A DNA stretch of 64,000 bases from Herbivorax alkaliphila (GTDB lineage Bacteria; Bacillota; Clostridia; Acetivibrionales; Acetivibrionaceae): the NCBI RefSeq assembly GCF_030848475.1, contig NZ_JAVDDS010000003.1, forward strand, positions 62,001 to 126,000. The letters are read 5' to 3'. Under the pieces are notes generated by a model that was not told where the DNA came from, searched no databases, and saw only the letters and a list, made by a program, of their open reading frames with translations. Shown here one piece after another: positions 54,227 through 63,834 of this stretch. Position 1 is the stretch's first letter. The number at the start of each line of letters is the position of its first letter. The position numbers and the translations under genes are program-made.

Positions 54227-56215
54227 CTAACTTTTTAATAATTCACTTGCAACTTTCAATATATTTTCTAGGCTAAATCCATATTCTTTAAATATCCTAT
54301 CTGCTGGGGCAGAAGCACCAAAAGTATCAATAGCAATTACAGTTCCATCTAAACCGATGTACTTTTCCCACCCAAAACTGGAGCCTGATTCTACTGCTAA
54401 TCTTTTTTTAACACTCTTTGGTAATATTTTGTTTTTATATTCTTTATCCTGCATATCAAAAAGCTCAAAGGACGGAACACTTACAACCCTTGCTAAAACA
54501 CCATCCTGCCTAAGCTTTTCTCCTGCTTCATAAACCAGTCCTATCTCTGAACCGGAAGCTAAAAGTATGATGTCTGGAGTTTCATCTACGCTTCCTAAAA
54601 TTATGTATGCTCCTCTTTGAGCTTCTAATGAAGATGTTTCTATCTGCTTTAATTTCTGTCTTGAAAGCATAATAGCATATGGCTTTTCTTTGTCTGATAA
54701 AGCCTTGGTTAACCCTGCAAAAGTTTCTTTTTTATCAGCAGGTCTGAAAGTTATAAGTCCTGGCATACTTCTTAAAGCTGCAAGATGTTCAACAGGTTGA
54801 TGTGTTGGACCATCCTCCCCCACACCAATACTGTCATGGGTAAAAAGATACATTACAGGCAGCTTTGAAATTGCAGAAAGTCGGATTGAAGGCTTCATAT
54901 AATCACTAAAAACAAAAAAGGTTGAAACAAAAGGTCTTAAGCCCCCATGATAAGAAATCCCATTTGCAACCGCTCCCATAGCATGTTCCCTTACTCCAAA
55001 ATGGATATTTCTCCCTGGTCTTCCTGTGTTAAAATCCTCTTTCCCTTTAAGATAGGTTTTTGTAGAAGGGTTTAAATCTGCAGAGCCTCCTACTAAATTT
55101 TCAAAAATGTCAGACAGCTTATTTAAAATTTGTCCCGCATCCGCCCTTGTTGCAGATGAATTTGTATCTTCTGTAATCAAATCATTAACATCTTTATCTG
55201 AAAAAGAAAAATCATTCTTTAGCCATTTGTTAAGCTTCTTAGCTTTTTGTGGATATTTTTCACTGTAACCATTCCATAACTCTAACCACTTTTTATACTC
55301 TTCTTCTTTTTTTCTCTTTATACTCTCCAATTGCTCTGACACTTCAGCAGGAACAAAAAACTCTTCTTTATATTCCCATCCAAGATTTTTCTTTGTTTCT
55401 AATATATTATCAGCTCCTAAAGGTGCTCCATGAGCCTCTTCACTTCCTTCTTTATCTGGACAGCCATAACCAATTTTAGTATTAACTATAATCATTGAAG
55501 GTTTTTGTGTTTCATTTTTTGCATTTATTATTGCTTTATCAATTGCATCTACATCATTTCCGTCTTTAACCTCTATCACTTGCCATTTCATTGATTTAAA
55601 CCGTGCACCGACATCCTCAGTAAATGCTAAATCTGTAGAACCTTCTATTGTTATATTATTTGAATCATATAGAGCAATAAGCTTTCCAAGTCCAAGCTTC
55701 CCTGCAAGAGACGCCGCTTCATAGGATATTCCTTCCATCATACACCCATCACCATTTAAAACATAGGTGTAATGGTCAATAATATTAAACCCTTCTTCAT
55801 TAAATTCTTTTGCCAAAAAAGCTTCTGCAATAGCCATTCCTACTCCATTTGCAAAGCCTTGGCCTAAAGGTCCAGTTGTTGCTTCAACTCCTTCAGTTAT
55901 TCCAAATTCAGGATGTCCCGGTGTCTTACTTTCCCACTGCCTGAAACTTTTTAAATCTTCTAAAGAAAGAGGATATCCAAAAAGATATAACAAGGAATAT
56001 AATAACATAGATCCATGACCGGCAGATAAAATAAATCTATCCCTGTCAAACCATTTTATATCATCCTTGTTATGCTTTAAATGCTTAGACCAAATAGTAT
56101 ATCCTATTGGTGCAGCACCAAGAGGCAGTCCTGGATGACCGGATTTTGCCTTCTCTACTCCTTCAATACTAAGAATTCTCATAGTATTAACTATTTTCTC
56201 TTCAATACTTTTCAT
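54227..56215 (-). CDS. tkt: Transketolase
   Basis: Moves two-carbon units between sugar phosphates in the non-oxidative pentose phosphate pathway; uses thiamine diphosphate. The 662-aa product has the ThDP/Mg site [20 protein letters not shown], the N-terminal [17 protein letters not shown], the [19 protein letters not shown] motif, and the transketolase signature [19 protein letters not shown]. It is followed by repeat B and a terminator and lies downstream of the cyclase, zwf and gnd genes on the same strand. Confidence 0.97.
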   Translation of the reverse strand: MKSIEEKIVNTMRILSIEGVEKAKSGHPGLPLGAAPIGYTIWSKHLKHNKDDIKWFDRDRFILSAGHGSMLLYSLLYLFGYPLSLEDLKSFRQWESKTPGHPEFGITEGVEATTGPLGQGFANGVGMAIAEAFLAKEFNEEGFNIIDHYTYVLNGDGCMMEGISYEAASLAGKLGLGKLIALYDSNNITIEGSTDLAFTEDVGARFKSMKWQVIEVKDGNDVDAIDKAIINAKNETQKPSMIIVNTKIGYGCPDKEGSEEAHGAPLGADNILETKKNLGWEYKEEFFVPAEVSEQLESIKRKKEEEYKKWLELWNGYSEKYPQKAKKLNKWLKNDFSFSDKDVNDLITEDTNSSATRADAGQILNKLSDIFENLVGGSADLNPSTKTYLKGKEDFNTGRPGRNIHFGVREHAMGAVANGISYHGGLRPFVSTFFVFSDYMKPSIRLSAISKLPVMYLFTHDSIGVGEDGPTHQPVEHLAALRSMPGLITFRPADKKETFAGLTKALSDKEKPYAIMLSRQKLKQIETSSLEAQRGAYIILGSVDETPDIILLASGSEIGLVYEAGEKLRQDGVLARVVSVPSFELFDMQDKEYKNKILPKSVKKRLAVESGSSFGWEKYIGLDGTVIAIDTFGASAPADRIFKEYGFSLENILKVASELLKS

Positions 56216-56248
56216 TTAAAACACTCCTTCTTTTTTTCACTTCTTTAT

Positions 56249-56305
56249 CTTATTCTAAGTCTCCACCTTAGGCCTCAATGTTTAGCTTTAGCTAAACAAG
56301 TTCAC
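56249..56305 (-). repeat. Repeat B, copy 6
   Basis: Minus strand: GTGAACTTGTTTAGCTAAAG, then CTAAACATTGAGGCCTAAGG and TGGAGACTTAGAATAAG. It begins on the base after the cyclase stop codon (56306-56308), as at 46723. Confidence 0.85.
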
Positions 56306-56920
56306 TCACTTTGTCAGTATTACTCTTGCAGGAGCACCATCGCCGCCTACAATATTAAGAGGAAGAGCGTACATCATATACTCTCCTTCTTTTATTTCTT
56401 TAAGCCTTAAACCTTCTATAATAATTGCACCATTATTAATAATTGTATTATGAGTGGGATGCCCTATCTGACCTCTTTCAATACCTAATGCATCAATTCC
56501 CACTCCTTTTATATTTAAATCTGCCAAATACTTAGCACCACTTTTTTCAAGAAAAACAAATTCTGCATTAAATTCATCTCTGTATGAATTATCTGTTTTC
56601 AAAATCACAAAACTCTCTTTTTCAATTTCCTTTACCTTTAGTTCATCTTCTGTAACCATTTTTATTCCAGTTAAATCTAGTACCTTACATTTTGTTATAA
56701 GCTTTTTAATATCTATCTTTTCTATAGAATCACCATCTTTAAAAACATGCAAAGGTGCATCAATATGAGTACCAGTATGAAGATTCATATTGATTTCCGA
56801 TTCATTAATTCCATCTTCTTCAAAGCTTTTCACCCTTTTTAAAAAGGGTCTTTTGGACTCTATATTTTTATAAACTGGCATATTTTTATGAATTGCCATA
56901 GAAACATCATATATTTCCAT
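56306..56920 (-). CDS. Cyclase / kynurenine formamidase-like family protein (2)
   Basis: The 204-aa product has the family opening YDVSMAIHKNMPVYKN, the metal motif HTGTHIDAPLHVF and the ending MYALPLNIVGGDGAPARVIL. It lies between zwf and tkt on the same strand, an odd place for this family; a role in hydrolysing a lactone or cyclic by-product of the pentose phosphate pathway is possible but unproven. Its paralogue is at 46105-46722. Confidence 0.87.
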   Translation of the reverse strand: MEIYDVSMAIHKNMPVYKNIESKRPFLKRVKSFEEDGINESEINMNLHTGTHIDAPLHVFKDGDSIEKIDIKKLITKCKVLDLTGIKMVTEDELKVKEIEKESFVILKTDNSYRDEFNAEFVFLEKSGAKYLADLNIKGVGIDALGIERGQIGHPTHNTIINNGAIIIEGLRLKEIKEGEYMMYALPLNIVGGDGAPARVILTK

Positions 56921-57016
56921 GCTATCACCTCCTATAACTTGTTAATTTCTAGTTTTTCACTATATATGTCTTTGTCTAATTCAAGTAGTCCATCTTACAT
57001 ATGGTATAGCTATACT

Positions 57017-58501
57017 TTAAGTAAGTTCTCTTGTGTCCCACCACATCCTTCCATCTCTTTTTAAAAGTTCAATAGATTCAGCAGGTCCTTTCGAACTTGG
57101 CTTATAGTTAGGATAGTCAGGTTCTATGCCTTTAAAAGATTCTCGTATACTTTTTTCAAAATTCCAAGAATATTCAAGCTCATCCCATCTAGTAAATATA
57201 GAAGAATTGTTTTTTATTGCCTCTATTATAATTTGCTCATAGGCCTCTGGTGAATTGTAGTCAATTCTACAGGACTGACAGTAATTCATTTTTACAGGCT
57301 CTACCAAATTAATTCCTGGGCTTTTAGCATTTATCTGAGCAAAAACACCTTCCTCGGGTTGAATTCTGATTACTAAAAGATTCGGCTCTGCATTACTTAA
57401 ATTTTTATAGAAATTTACTCCAGGTAACTTTTTAAACTGTACAATTATTTCTGTAACTTTGCGATTTAGTCTTTTGCCTGTTTTAATATAAAAAGGCACT
57501 CCTGCCCATCTGAAATTATCAACATTTATTTTAAGGGCAATAAAAGTATCTGTATTTGAATTCTTAGCTACTCGCTCTTCTTCTCTATAGGATAGAACTT
57601 TCTCACCCTTTACAACACCCTTGTCGTATTGCCCTTTAACAATGTTCTTTTGTGCACTTTTTTTATCAAACATCCTTAAGGAGTTTAAAACCTTAACTTT
57701 TTCATTTCTTATAGATTCAGGTTCTAAATCTACAGGTGGCTCCATAGCTATAAGAGAAAGCATTTGAAGTATGTGATTTTGAAGCATATCTTTAATAATA
57801 CCTGTATTATCATAATAGCCTCCCCTGCTTTCTACTCCGATAGTTTCAGTGGATATTATTTGAACATTATCAATGTAGTGGTGATTCCACAGAGGTTCAA
57901 AAATAGAATTCCCAAATCTCATAGAAAGAATATTTTGTATCATCTCTTTTCCAAGATAGTGATCCACTCTAAATATCTTTTTTTCTGGTATTATTTTTGT
58001 TATAGCCTCATTTAGCTTTCGTGCACTTTCAAGGCTAGAACCAAAAGGTTTTTCAATCATAATTCTTTGAAACCCTTTATCTAGTTCAATAAGATTATGA
58101 TTTTTAAGTCTCCCAATAATAATTTCAAAAAATTCTGGAGCTACTGCTAGGTAAAAAATTCTATTATCATAATGATCTAAAAACTTAGCTAAAATGTCAT
58201 ATCCCTTGTCTTGATCGATAAAATCAAACTTACAATATTTGATTTTATCACTAAATATTTGCCAGTCATCATTTTTTGTTTTATATCTTGAATAAGCTTT
58301 CACAAACTGCAAAAGTTCCTTTTTATATTCACTAACATCTTTATCCCTTCTTCCTACTAAAACAATAGAAAATTTTTCTGAAAGTTTTTCTTCTTTCATA
58401 ATGGAAAACAGTGCAGGGATAAGCTTTCTTTTGGCTAAATCACCTGTACCGCCAAATATAATAAAAGCCAATTCCTCATTAGATTCAAGTCTATTTTTCA
58501 T
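57017..58501 (-). CDS. zwf: Glucose-6-phosphate 1-dehydrogenase
   Basis: Oxidises glucose-6-phosphate to 6-phosphogluconolactone with NAD(P)+. The 494-aa product has the Rossmann motif IIFGGTGDLAKRKLIPALFS, the active-site RVDHYLGKEMIQNILSMRFG and the C-terminal substrate-binding region (AGVPFYIKTGKRLNRKVTEI). It lies 12 bp downstream of gnd. A 6-phosphogluconolactonase gene is not visible. Confidence 0.97.
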   Translation of the reverse strand: MKNRLESNEELAFIIFGGTGDLAKRKLIPALFSIMKEEKLSEKFSIVLVGRRDKDVSEYKKELLQFVKAYSRYKTKNDDWQIFSDKIKYCKFDFIDQDKGYDILAKFLDHYDNRIFYLAVAPEFFEIIIGRLKNHNLIELDKGFQRIMIEKPFGSSLESARKLNEAITKIIPEKKIFRVDHYLGKEMIQNILSMRFGNSIFEPLWNHHYIDNVQIISTETIGVESRGGYYDNTGIIKDMLQNHILQMLSLIAMEPPVDLEPESIRNEKVKVLNSLRMFDKKSAQKNIVKGQYDKGVVKGEKVLSYREEERVAKNSNTDTFIALKINVDNFRWAGVPFYIKTGKRLNRKVTEIIVQFKKLPGVNFYKNLSNAEPNLLVIRIQPEEGVFAQINAKSPGINLVEPVKMNYCQSCRIDYNSPEAYEQIIIEAIKNNSSIFTRWDELEYSWNFEKSIRESFKGIEPDYPNYKPSSKGPAESIELLKRDGRMWWDTRELT

Positions 58502-58513
58502 ATTAATCCCCCA

Positions 58514-59410
58514 TTATTTTCTAGTCACCGAGTGACCTCCAAATTCATTTCTTAAGCCTGCAACAATTTTATTAGAAAAGGAATCCTCTTGTTCCGAACT
58601 AAACCTTGTAAATTGAGAAAGGGCTGTTACTGGTGTTGATACTCCAAGCTCTAAAGCTTCATGTAAAGCCCATATACCCTCTCCTGATGATTTAATTTTC
58701 CCTCTAATTGAGTCTAAAGAAGAATCTTTTGTAAGAAGTTGCTGTGTTAATTCCATAAGCCAGCTTCTTATAACAGAGCCATGATTCCAAACCCTTGATA
58801 CATCTACTAAGTTAAGTTCAAAGGGTGCTTTTTTTAAAACTTCAAAACCTTCTCCAATTGCCTGCATCATTCCATATTCAATTGCATTGTGAATCATTTT
58901 GACATAGTGACCAGAGCCTGTTTTACCAGTATGAATATAACCTTTTTCAACAGAAATGTCTTTTAGTAAAGGCTCAATATAATTAAAGACTTCATAATCT
59001 GCACCAACCATACCACACATACCATTTCTAGCACCTTCTACTCCACCACTTGTGCCTACATCCACGAAACTTATTTCTTTTTTTTGCAAAAGTTCATACC
59101 TTCTTAAAGTGTCTTTATAATGTGAATTCCCACCGTCTATAACAATGTCTTCTTTTCCTAAAAAATCGTACAGATAATTTATTGTCTCATCAACTGGATC
59201 TCCTGAAGGTACCATAATCCATATCACTTTTCTTTCAGGTAATATCCGCACAAGTTCTTTTAAATTGGACGTTGCCTTTATTCCTTCTTTTTCAATTCTT
59301 CTGACTGATTCTATAGATTTATCATATGCAACCACTTCATGTCCTTTATCTTTCATGTTTAGAGCAATATTATACCCCATCTTTCCTATGCCAACCAAGC
59401 CAATTTTCAT
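58514..59410 (-). CDS. gnd: 6-phosphogluconate dehydrogenase, decarboxylating (short GndA/YqeC type)
   Basis: Converts 6-phosphogluconate to ribulose-5-phosphate and CO2. The 298-aa product is the short form, with MKIGLVGIGKMGYNIALNMK (Rossmann), VDVGTSGGVEGARNGMCGMV (substrate binding) and YVKMIHNAIEYGMMQAIGEG with the catalytic Lys. Asp follows the second strand (VVAYDKS), which favours NAD+. It heads the gnd-zwf-cyclase-tkt row, so an oxidative pentose phosphate route is complete except for the lactonase. Confidence 0.94.
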   Translation of the reverse strand: MKIGLVGIGKMGYNIALNMKDKGHEVVAYDKSIESVRRIEKEGIKATSNLKELVRILPERKVIWIMVPSGDPVDETINYLYDFLGKEDIVIDGGNSHYKDTLRRYELLQKKEISFVDVGTSGGVEGARNGMCGMVGADYEVFNYIEPLLKDISVEKGYIHTGKTGSGHYVKMIHNAIEYGMMQAIGEGFEVLKKAPFELNLVDVSRVWNHGSVIRSWLMELTQQLLTKDSSLDSIRGKIKSSGEGIWALHEALELGVSTPVTALSQFTRFSSEQEDSFSNKIVAGLRNEFGGHSVTRK

Positions 59411-59442
59411 TAATATAGCACCTCTTTTTATAAACTTATATT

Positions 59443-59512
59443 TATAGATTTAATTACCCATTACACTTATAAATTAAACAATATATAAGTGTAATGGGTA
59501 ATTAAATCTATA
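59443..59512. repeat. 70-bp element: perfect 29-bp inverted repeat
   Basis: TATAGATTTAATTACCCATT and the next nine bases (59443-59471) are repeated exactly inverted at 59484-59512 around a 12-nt centre. It lies between gpx and gnd. It could be a terminator for gpx, a small MITE-like insertion flanked by TA, or both. Confidence 0.9.
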
Positions 59513-59606
59513 GCATCTGCTTCTTATAATATACTCATCACAAATCTCTTAACATCCCTCTACTTGGAATTATTCAATTTTAAGTGCCCCTTATATACTG
59601 CTCAAT

Positions 59607-60137
59607 TTACAAAAGCTCCTTTACATGTGGTTCTACTTCTTCTGGAGTTACAGTAGGTGCGAACCTAGCTACTATATTTCCTTCTCTGTCTATAAGAAAT
59701 TTTGTAAAATTCCAGTTTATTCCGTTCTTTTCAAATGAAAAAACACCTTTTAGTTTTCCATATAATTTCATCATAAGACCATTATCAATTTCCTTAGGTG
59801 CTTCTTTCTTTAAGTACTTATACAAAGGATGTGCATTTTCACCGTTAACTTCTATTTTAGCAAATGTTTCAAAATCAGTAGCGAACTTTACCTTGCAAAA
59901 ATTAGCTATTTCCTCATTAGTTCCTGGTGCTTGATTTAAAAACTGATTACATGGAAAATCAAGTATTTCAAGTCCTTTATCTTTGTATTGTTCATACATT
60001 TTTTCCAGACCTTCATATTGAGGAGTAAATCCACAACCTGTAGCTGTATTAACTATAAGCAAAACTTTTCCCTCATACTCTTTTAAAGAAATCTCAGTTC
60101 CATCAACTCTTTTTACACTGTAATCATATATCCCCAT
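59607..60137 (-). CDS. Glutathione peroxidase-family (thiol) peroxidase
   Basis: Reduces peroxides; bacterial members of this type usually use thioredoxin. The 176-aa product has the peroxidatic Cys35 in NTATGCGFTPQYEGLE, LDFPCNQFLNQAPGTNEEI with the resolving-type Cys and conserved Gln region, and INWNFTKFLIDREGNIVARF. The Cys replaces selenocysteine. The start follows AGGAGGATAACT. It stands alone between the 29-bp inverted repeat and an AT-rich hairpin. Confidence 0.95.
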   Translation of the reverse strand: MGIYDYSVKRVDGTEISLKEYEGKVLLIVNTATGCGFTPQYEGLEKMYEQYKDKGLEILDFPCNQFLNQAPGTNEEIANFCKVKFATDFETFAKIEVNGENAHPLYKYLKKEAPKEIDNGLMMKLYGKLKGVFSFEKNGINWNFTKFLIDREGNIVARFAPTVTPEEVEPHVKELL

Positions 60138-60186
60138 AGTTATCCTCCTTTTGTCTTTGCTCTAAACTTTGTTAAAAAACCTAGAT

Positions 60187-60222
60187 ATTAAACATTAAAA
60201 ATTAAGTTTTTTAATGTTTAAT
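60187..60222. terminator. AT-rich hairpin between GH53 and peroxidase genes
   Basis: ATTAAACATTAAAAA pairs with TTTTTAATGTTTAAT around a short loop. It may end the upstream galactanase transcript on the minus strand (stop at 60356), though the stem is AT-only and weak. Confidence 0.5.
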
Positions 60223-60355
60223 GTCTTACTCTTTTATACCAATTAAAAATGTTTTTAAAACAATAATTTTTTAACAACGAATTATTTGCTCTTAATTTGT
60301 TAGTTTCTGGAACATTCTTTCTTTTTCACATTTGCTAATTACAACTTGAAGAAGT

Positions 60356-61672
60356 TTAATTGCTTTCTACAGGAAATTCATCTATTATTTCTAATAGATA
60401 ACGTCCCATAAAGACTAAATCATTTGAATCAATTATTCCATCTCCATTAACATCTGCATTTATAAATCCATTTTCTGAAGGAAATCCATCTGTTATTTCA
60501 AGAATATATCTTCTAAGTAATGTGTAGTCTGTAGAGTCAATTTTGCCATCTCCATTTAAGTCCCCATAAATGTTCTGCGGAACTGTTTCGTCACCGTTAT
60601 CTGGAGGCGGTGTAGGAATCTCCTCATTGTTTTCATTGTAACCAAACCCCTCTAAAGCAAGTGTAGGTCTTCCATTGCTGTTCCATGCCCCTTTTCTGTA
60701 TCCAGCATTGTAATTTGGATATGCCTGTGGTTCCCAATAAAATACTCCTTTTCCTCCAACAGATTTCGTTTTGTCAACGATATCAGAAATAAAGCTTTTT
60801 GCTGCCACTTCCTCACTATAGTCCATACCAATTTCACATATCATTACTTCTTTACCATACCTAGATTTCATATCACGCATATTAGAAAGACACTGTTCAT
60901 TGAGTGTCTGCCAATTACTTGATGTTGGATATAGTGACATTCCAATTATATCAAATTTTGCACCATTATTAATCAAACCGTCAAACATCCATCTATACAT
61001 TGTGTTATCATATCCATTGGACAGATGAACAATTACTTTAGAATCACTGCTTACAGCCTTAACTGCATCATAGCCACAGTTGACAAGCCATGCAAAATTT
61101 CGCATATTCTCTGAGGCTCTTCCATCTTCCCAGAGCATACCATTATTGGTTTCATTACCAACCTGCACCCATTCAGGATAAATTCCTTCACTGGCCAAAT
61201 CACTCATAACTTCATACGTATAGTCATATACTTCTTTCATTAATTCTTCAAAGCTTAAGTTTTCCCACGCAGATGGTTTATACTGTTTTCCTGGATCTGC
61301 CCATGAATCACTATAGTGAAAATTGAAACATATTTTAAATCCCATATCTTTTGCACGTTTTGCTAAAGCTATAGATCTATCTTTGTTTAAATAACCGTTG
61401 CCATAATCATTTGAGGGATTAACCCATGTTCTGATTCTTACTGAGTTAATGTTATAATCATTCTTTAAAATTTCTAATATGTCCCTTTCATTACCATTTT
61501 TGTCGTACCATACATAGCCCTGTTCTTCCATTGCAAGCACCCAGCTAATATCTGCTCCTTTTGCAAAAGAAGCTGCCTCAACAGATGAAGACTCAAAAAA
61601 GTTTACTGCGCCTATAATCAGTGTCATGCACAGTACTATTATCACTGACTGAAAAATACCTTTTTTAAACAT
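60356..61672 (-). CDS. Secreted GH53 endo-beta-1,4-galactanase with C-terminal type I dockerin
   Basis: Cuts beta-1,4-galactan side chains of pectin and type I arabinogalactan. The 438-aa product has a signal peptide (about 1-34), a GH53 barrel (about 36-345) with acid/base Glu174 in WVQVGNETNNGMLW and nucleophile Glu280 in VMICEIGMDYS, a Pro/Asn-rich linker (NNEEIPTPPPDNGDETV), and a dockerin (about 370-435) with loops DLNGDGKIDSTD and DVNGDGIIDSND. It is a typical cellulosomal hemicellulase and is transcribed alone. Confidence 0.96.
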   Translation of the reverse strand: MFKKGIFQSVIIVLCMTLIIGAVNFFESSSVEAASFAKGADISWVLAMEEQGYVWYDKNGNERDILEILKNDYNINSVRIRTWVNPSNDYGNGYLNKDRSIALAKRAKDMGFKICFNFHYSDSWADPGKQYKPSAWENLSFEELMKEVYDYTYEVMSDLASEGIYPEWVQVGNETNNGMLWEDGRASENMRNFAWLVNCGYDAVKAVSSDSKVIVHLSNGYDNTMYRWMFDGLINNGAKFDIIGMSLYPTSSNWQTLNEQCLSNMRDMKSRYGKEVMICEIGMDYSEEVAAKSFISDIVDKTKSVGGKGVFYWEPQAYPNYNAGYRKGAWNSNGRPTLALEGFGYNENNEEIPTPPPDNGDETVPQNIYGDLNGDGKIDSTDYTLLRRYILEITDGFPSENGFINADVNGDGIIDSNDLVFMGRYLLEIIDEFPVESN

Positions 61673-61947
61673 AAATATCCTCCCATAAAATTTATATTAA
61701 AAATCTTATTTTAATACTATTTCTATTACAACGTTGTTAATTTATATACAGACATATATATTATACCATATCACAGCATTGCCTACATCATATTGGTCAT
61801 ATATTGGTACATATAATAAATGAGATACCCAATCAAATCATAAAGCTTTGGTTAAAATAAAAAAGATAGGTTTGATAAAAAGTTTGCTTTTTTACAATAA
61901 TAACTTGTTATTATAGGGAATTTTTTGTTACTATAAATAATAAGTAA

Positions 61948-62003
61948 TGGCTAAGAATTGTCCTTTACAATAGGACGTTATTTCTAAGGCATTACTAAGT
62001 ATT
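61948..62003. repeat. Repeat C, copy 3 (short form), in the panE upstream region
   Basis: A 56-bp imperfect inverted repeat: TAATGGCTAAGAATTGTCC to ATTTCTAAGGCATTAC around GTCCT/AGGAC. The ends match those of copies 1 and 2. The 61673-62023 gap otherwise holds only AT-rich sequence and presumably the panE and galactanase promoters. Confidence 0.65.
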
Positions 62004-62023
62004 TATAAATAGAGGAGAATATT

Positions 62024-62965
62024 ATGGAAAAAATAAATATATTAGTGGTAGGAACTGGTGCAATCGGAAGCTTTTATGGCGGAAAACTTGCAATGGCTGG
62101 TGCAAATGTAAGTGCTCTTATAAGGTCAGATTACGAACATGTGCACAAAAAGGGAATATATGTTAAGAGCATAAATGGAGATTTTGTTTTTAAACCAGAT
62201 GAAACTATAAAAAAAGTTGAAGATTACTCAAAAACCCCTGATTATATAATTGTTTCAACAAAAGTACTTCCAAGCATTAATATAGAAAAAATAATTAAAC
62301 CTAAAGTTGGAAGTAACACTGCAATAGTTTTAATTCAAAATGGTATAGACATTGAAGACCCTATAGCAAAAGCTTTTCCTGAAAATGATATTATAAGCTG
62401 CCTTGCATTTATTGGTGTATCAAAAACAGGTTCTGGGCAAATTAATCATCAAGAATTCGGACGTATTGTCATAGGAAACTACCCAAAAAGTAACACTCAA
62501 AAAGTTGCAAAACTTGATGAGCTGTTTTCTAAATCAGGTGTTCCCTGCATTATAGATGAAAATATTATAGCTTCAAGGTGGAAAAAACTTATATGGAATG
62601 CCCCATTTAATCCTATATCGGTAATAGGTGGAAGGCTTACCACTGATATCATTCTTAAAAACGATGAATCATTGGATTTTACCAAGAAAATAATGAAAGA
62701 AATTATAGGCTTAGCAAATGCTTTTGGATACAATCTACCACAAAGTTTAGTAGATGAAAACATATCAAACACTTTAAAAATGAAACCTTATAAGCCAAGT
62801 ATGCTTTTAGATTATGAACACAAGAGACCACTTGAAGTAGAAGCCATTTTAGGAAATGCTGTTCGTCTGGCAAGAAAAAAGGATTTTCCAGTTCCAAATT
62901 TAGAGGCAATTTATGCCATGCTTTTGCTTTTAGATGAAAATAACAGAGTGAACTCGTTTAGCTAA
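62024..62965 (+). CDS. panE: 2-dehydropantoate 2-reductase (PanE/ApbA family)
   Basis: Reduces ketopantoate to pantoate with NADPH in coenzyme A synthesis. The 313-aa product has the Rossmann motif ILVVGTGAIGSFYGGKLAMA, the catalytic Lys in SRWKKLIWNAPFNPISV, and the C-terminal helical domain with KPSMLLDYEHKRPLEVEAIL. The last six codons (VNSFS and stop) are supplied by repeat B copy 7, so the original C-terminus may have been replaced by the insertion. The start follows AGAGGAG. No other pan gene is nearby; family members also act on other keto acids. Confidence 0.9.
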   Translation: MEKINILVVGTGAIGSFYGGKLAMAGANVSALIRSDYEHVHKKGIYVKSINGDFVFKPDETIKKVEDYSKTPDYIIVSTKVLPSINIEKIIKPKVGSNTAIVLIQNGIDIEDPIAKAFPENDIISCLAFIGVSKTGSGQINHQEFGRIVIGNYPKSNTQKVAKLDELFSKSGVPCIIDENIIASRWKKLIWNAPFNPISVIGGRLTTDIILKNDESLDFTKKIMKEIIGLANAFGYNLPQSLVDENISNTLKMKPYKPSMLLDYEHKRPLEVEAILGNAVRLARKKDFPVPNLEAIYAMLLLLDENNRVNSFS

Positions 62966-63020
62966 AACTAAACATCTAGGCTTTAGCTGGAGACTCAACT
63001 CTACCTGAAGATTTATAATA
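62948..63020 (+). repeat. Repeat B, copy 7, full length
   Basis: GTGAACTCGTTTAGCTAAAA, then CTAAACATCTAGGCTTTAGC and TGGAGACTCAACTCTACCTG; about nine-tenths identical by eye to 46723-46796. It overlaps the end of panE and provides its stop codon. Confidence 0.9.
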
Positions 63021-63227
63021 GCAACGTCACCTTATAGATTTTGACGCCTTAAAGTAAAATAAAATCAACAGATCAGAATATTTTAAAAAAAATATGTTTT
63101 TTTGAGAAATATAGTACATAGTAATTAACTTCTGATATAATTGTACTAACACACAGATAAAATATTTTTGATTGTAGGCTGACTATATTATTTATTTTGG
63201 GGATGTTTCCAGAAAGGAGGTATACAC

Positions 63228-63827
63228 TTGGCAGATTGGTGGGGTAGTATGCCAGGATTTGAAAAACTCTTCTGGCTTTTTGCTGTACCTTTTACAGTAA
63301 TCTTTATTTTTCAACAGATTATGATGTTTTTAGGCGTGGGCGATGATACCAGTGACATGGTAAGTGATGCTGACACTCTAGAAAGTAGTGATGACAGTAC
63401 TTTAAGAAGCGTATTTAAAGTGCTGTCCATAAAAAACGTAATAACATTTTTTACTATATTCGGTTGGTCAGGCATTACCATTCATAATGCTGGTGTGGGT
63501 AAAATTATTACAGTGATAGCTTCTATTGTCATTGCATTTATAATAACAATAATAGTATCAATGTTATTTTACTCTATCCTTCGTTTAACAGAAAGCGGAA
63601 ATCTTGAATTGAAAGATGCAGTTGGTCACATTGGAAAGGTATACGTTCCGATACCGGCTGATGAGTCGGGAATTGGTAAAGTTCACCTGACTTTTAATGG
63701 AGCTTTCAGGGAAATTGATGCAGTGACACCTGGCGAAGCTCTTCCTACAGGCACAGAAGTACTTGTAATTAAATTTAGAGATGATGATACTTTTGTTGTA
63801 ACAAAACCTAATATGAAAGGATGGTAG
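63228..63827 (+). CDS. NfeD-like membrane protein
   Basis: Short NfeD proteins partner flotillins in membrane microdomains. The 199-aa product has about three membrane segments (FEKLFWLFAVPFTVIFIFQQ, about 10-29; SIKNVITFFTIFGWSGITIH, about 67-86; IITVIASIVIAFIITIIVSM, about 93-112) and a C-terminal OB-fold domain (about 125-199; DAVGHIGKVYVPIPADESGI). TTG start at 63228 follows AAAGGAGG at 7 nt. The flotillin gene starts 7 bp after the stop. Confidence 0.85.
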   Translation: MADWWGSMPGFEKLFWLFAVPFTVIFIFQQIMMFLGVGDDTSDMVSDADTLESSDDSTLRSVFKVLSIKNVITFFTIFGWSGITIHNAGVGKIITVIASIVIAFIITIIVSMLFYSILRLTESGNLELKDAVGHIGKVYVPIPADESGIGKVHLTFNGAFREIDAVTPGEALPTGTEVLVIKFRDDDTFVVTKPNMKGW

Positions 63828-63834
63828 TTTTATT

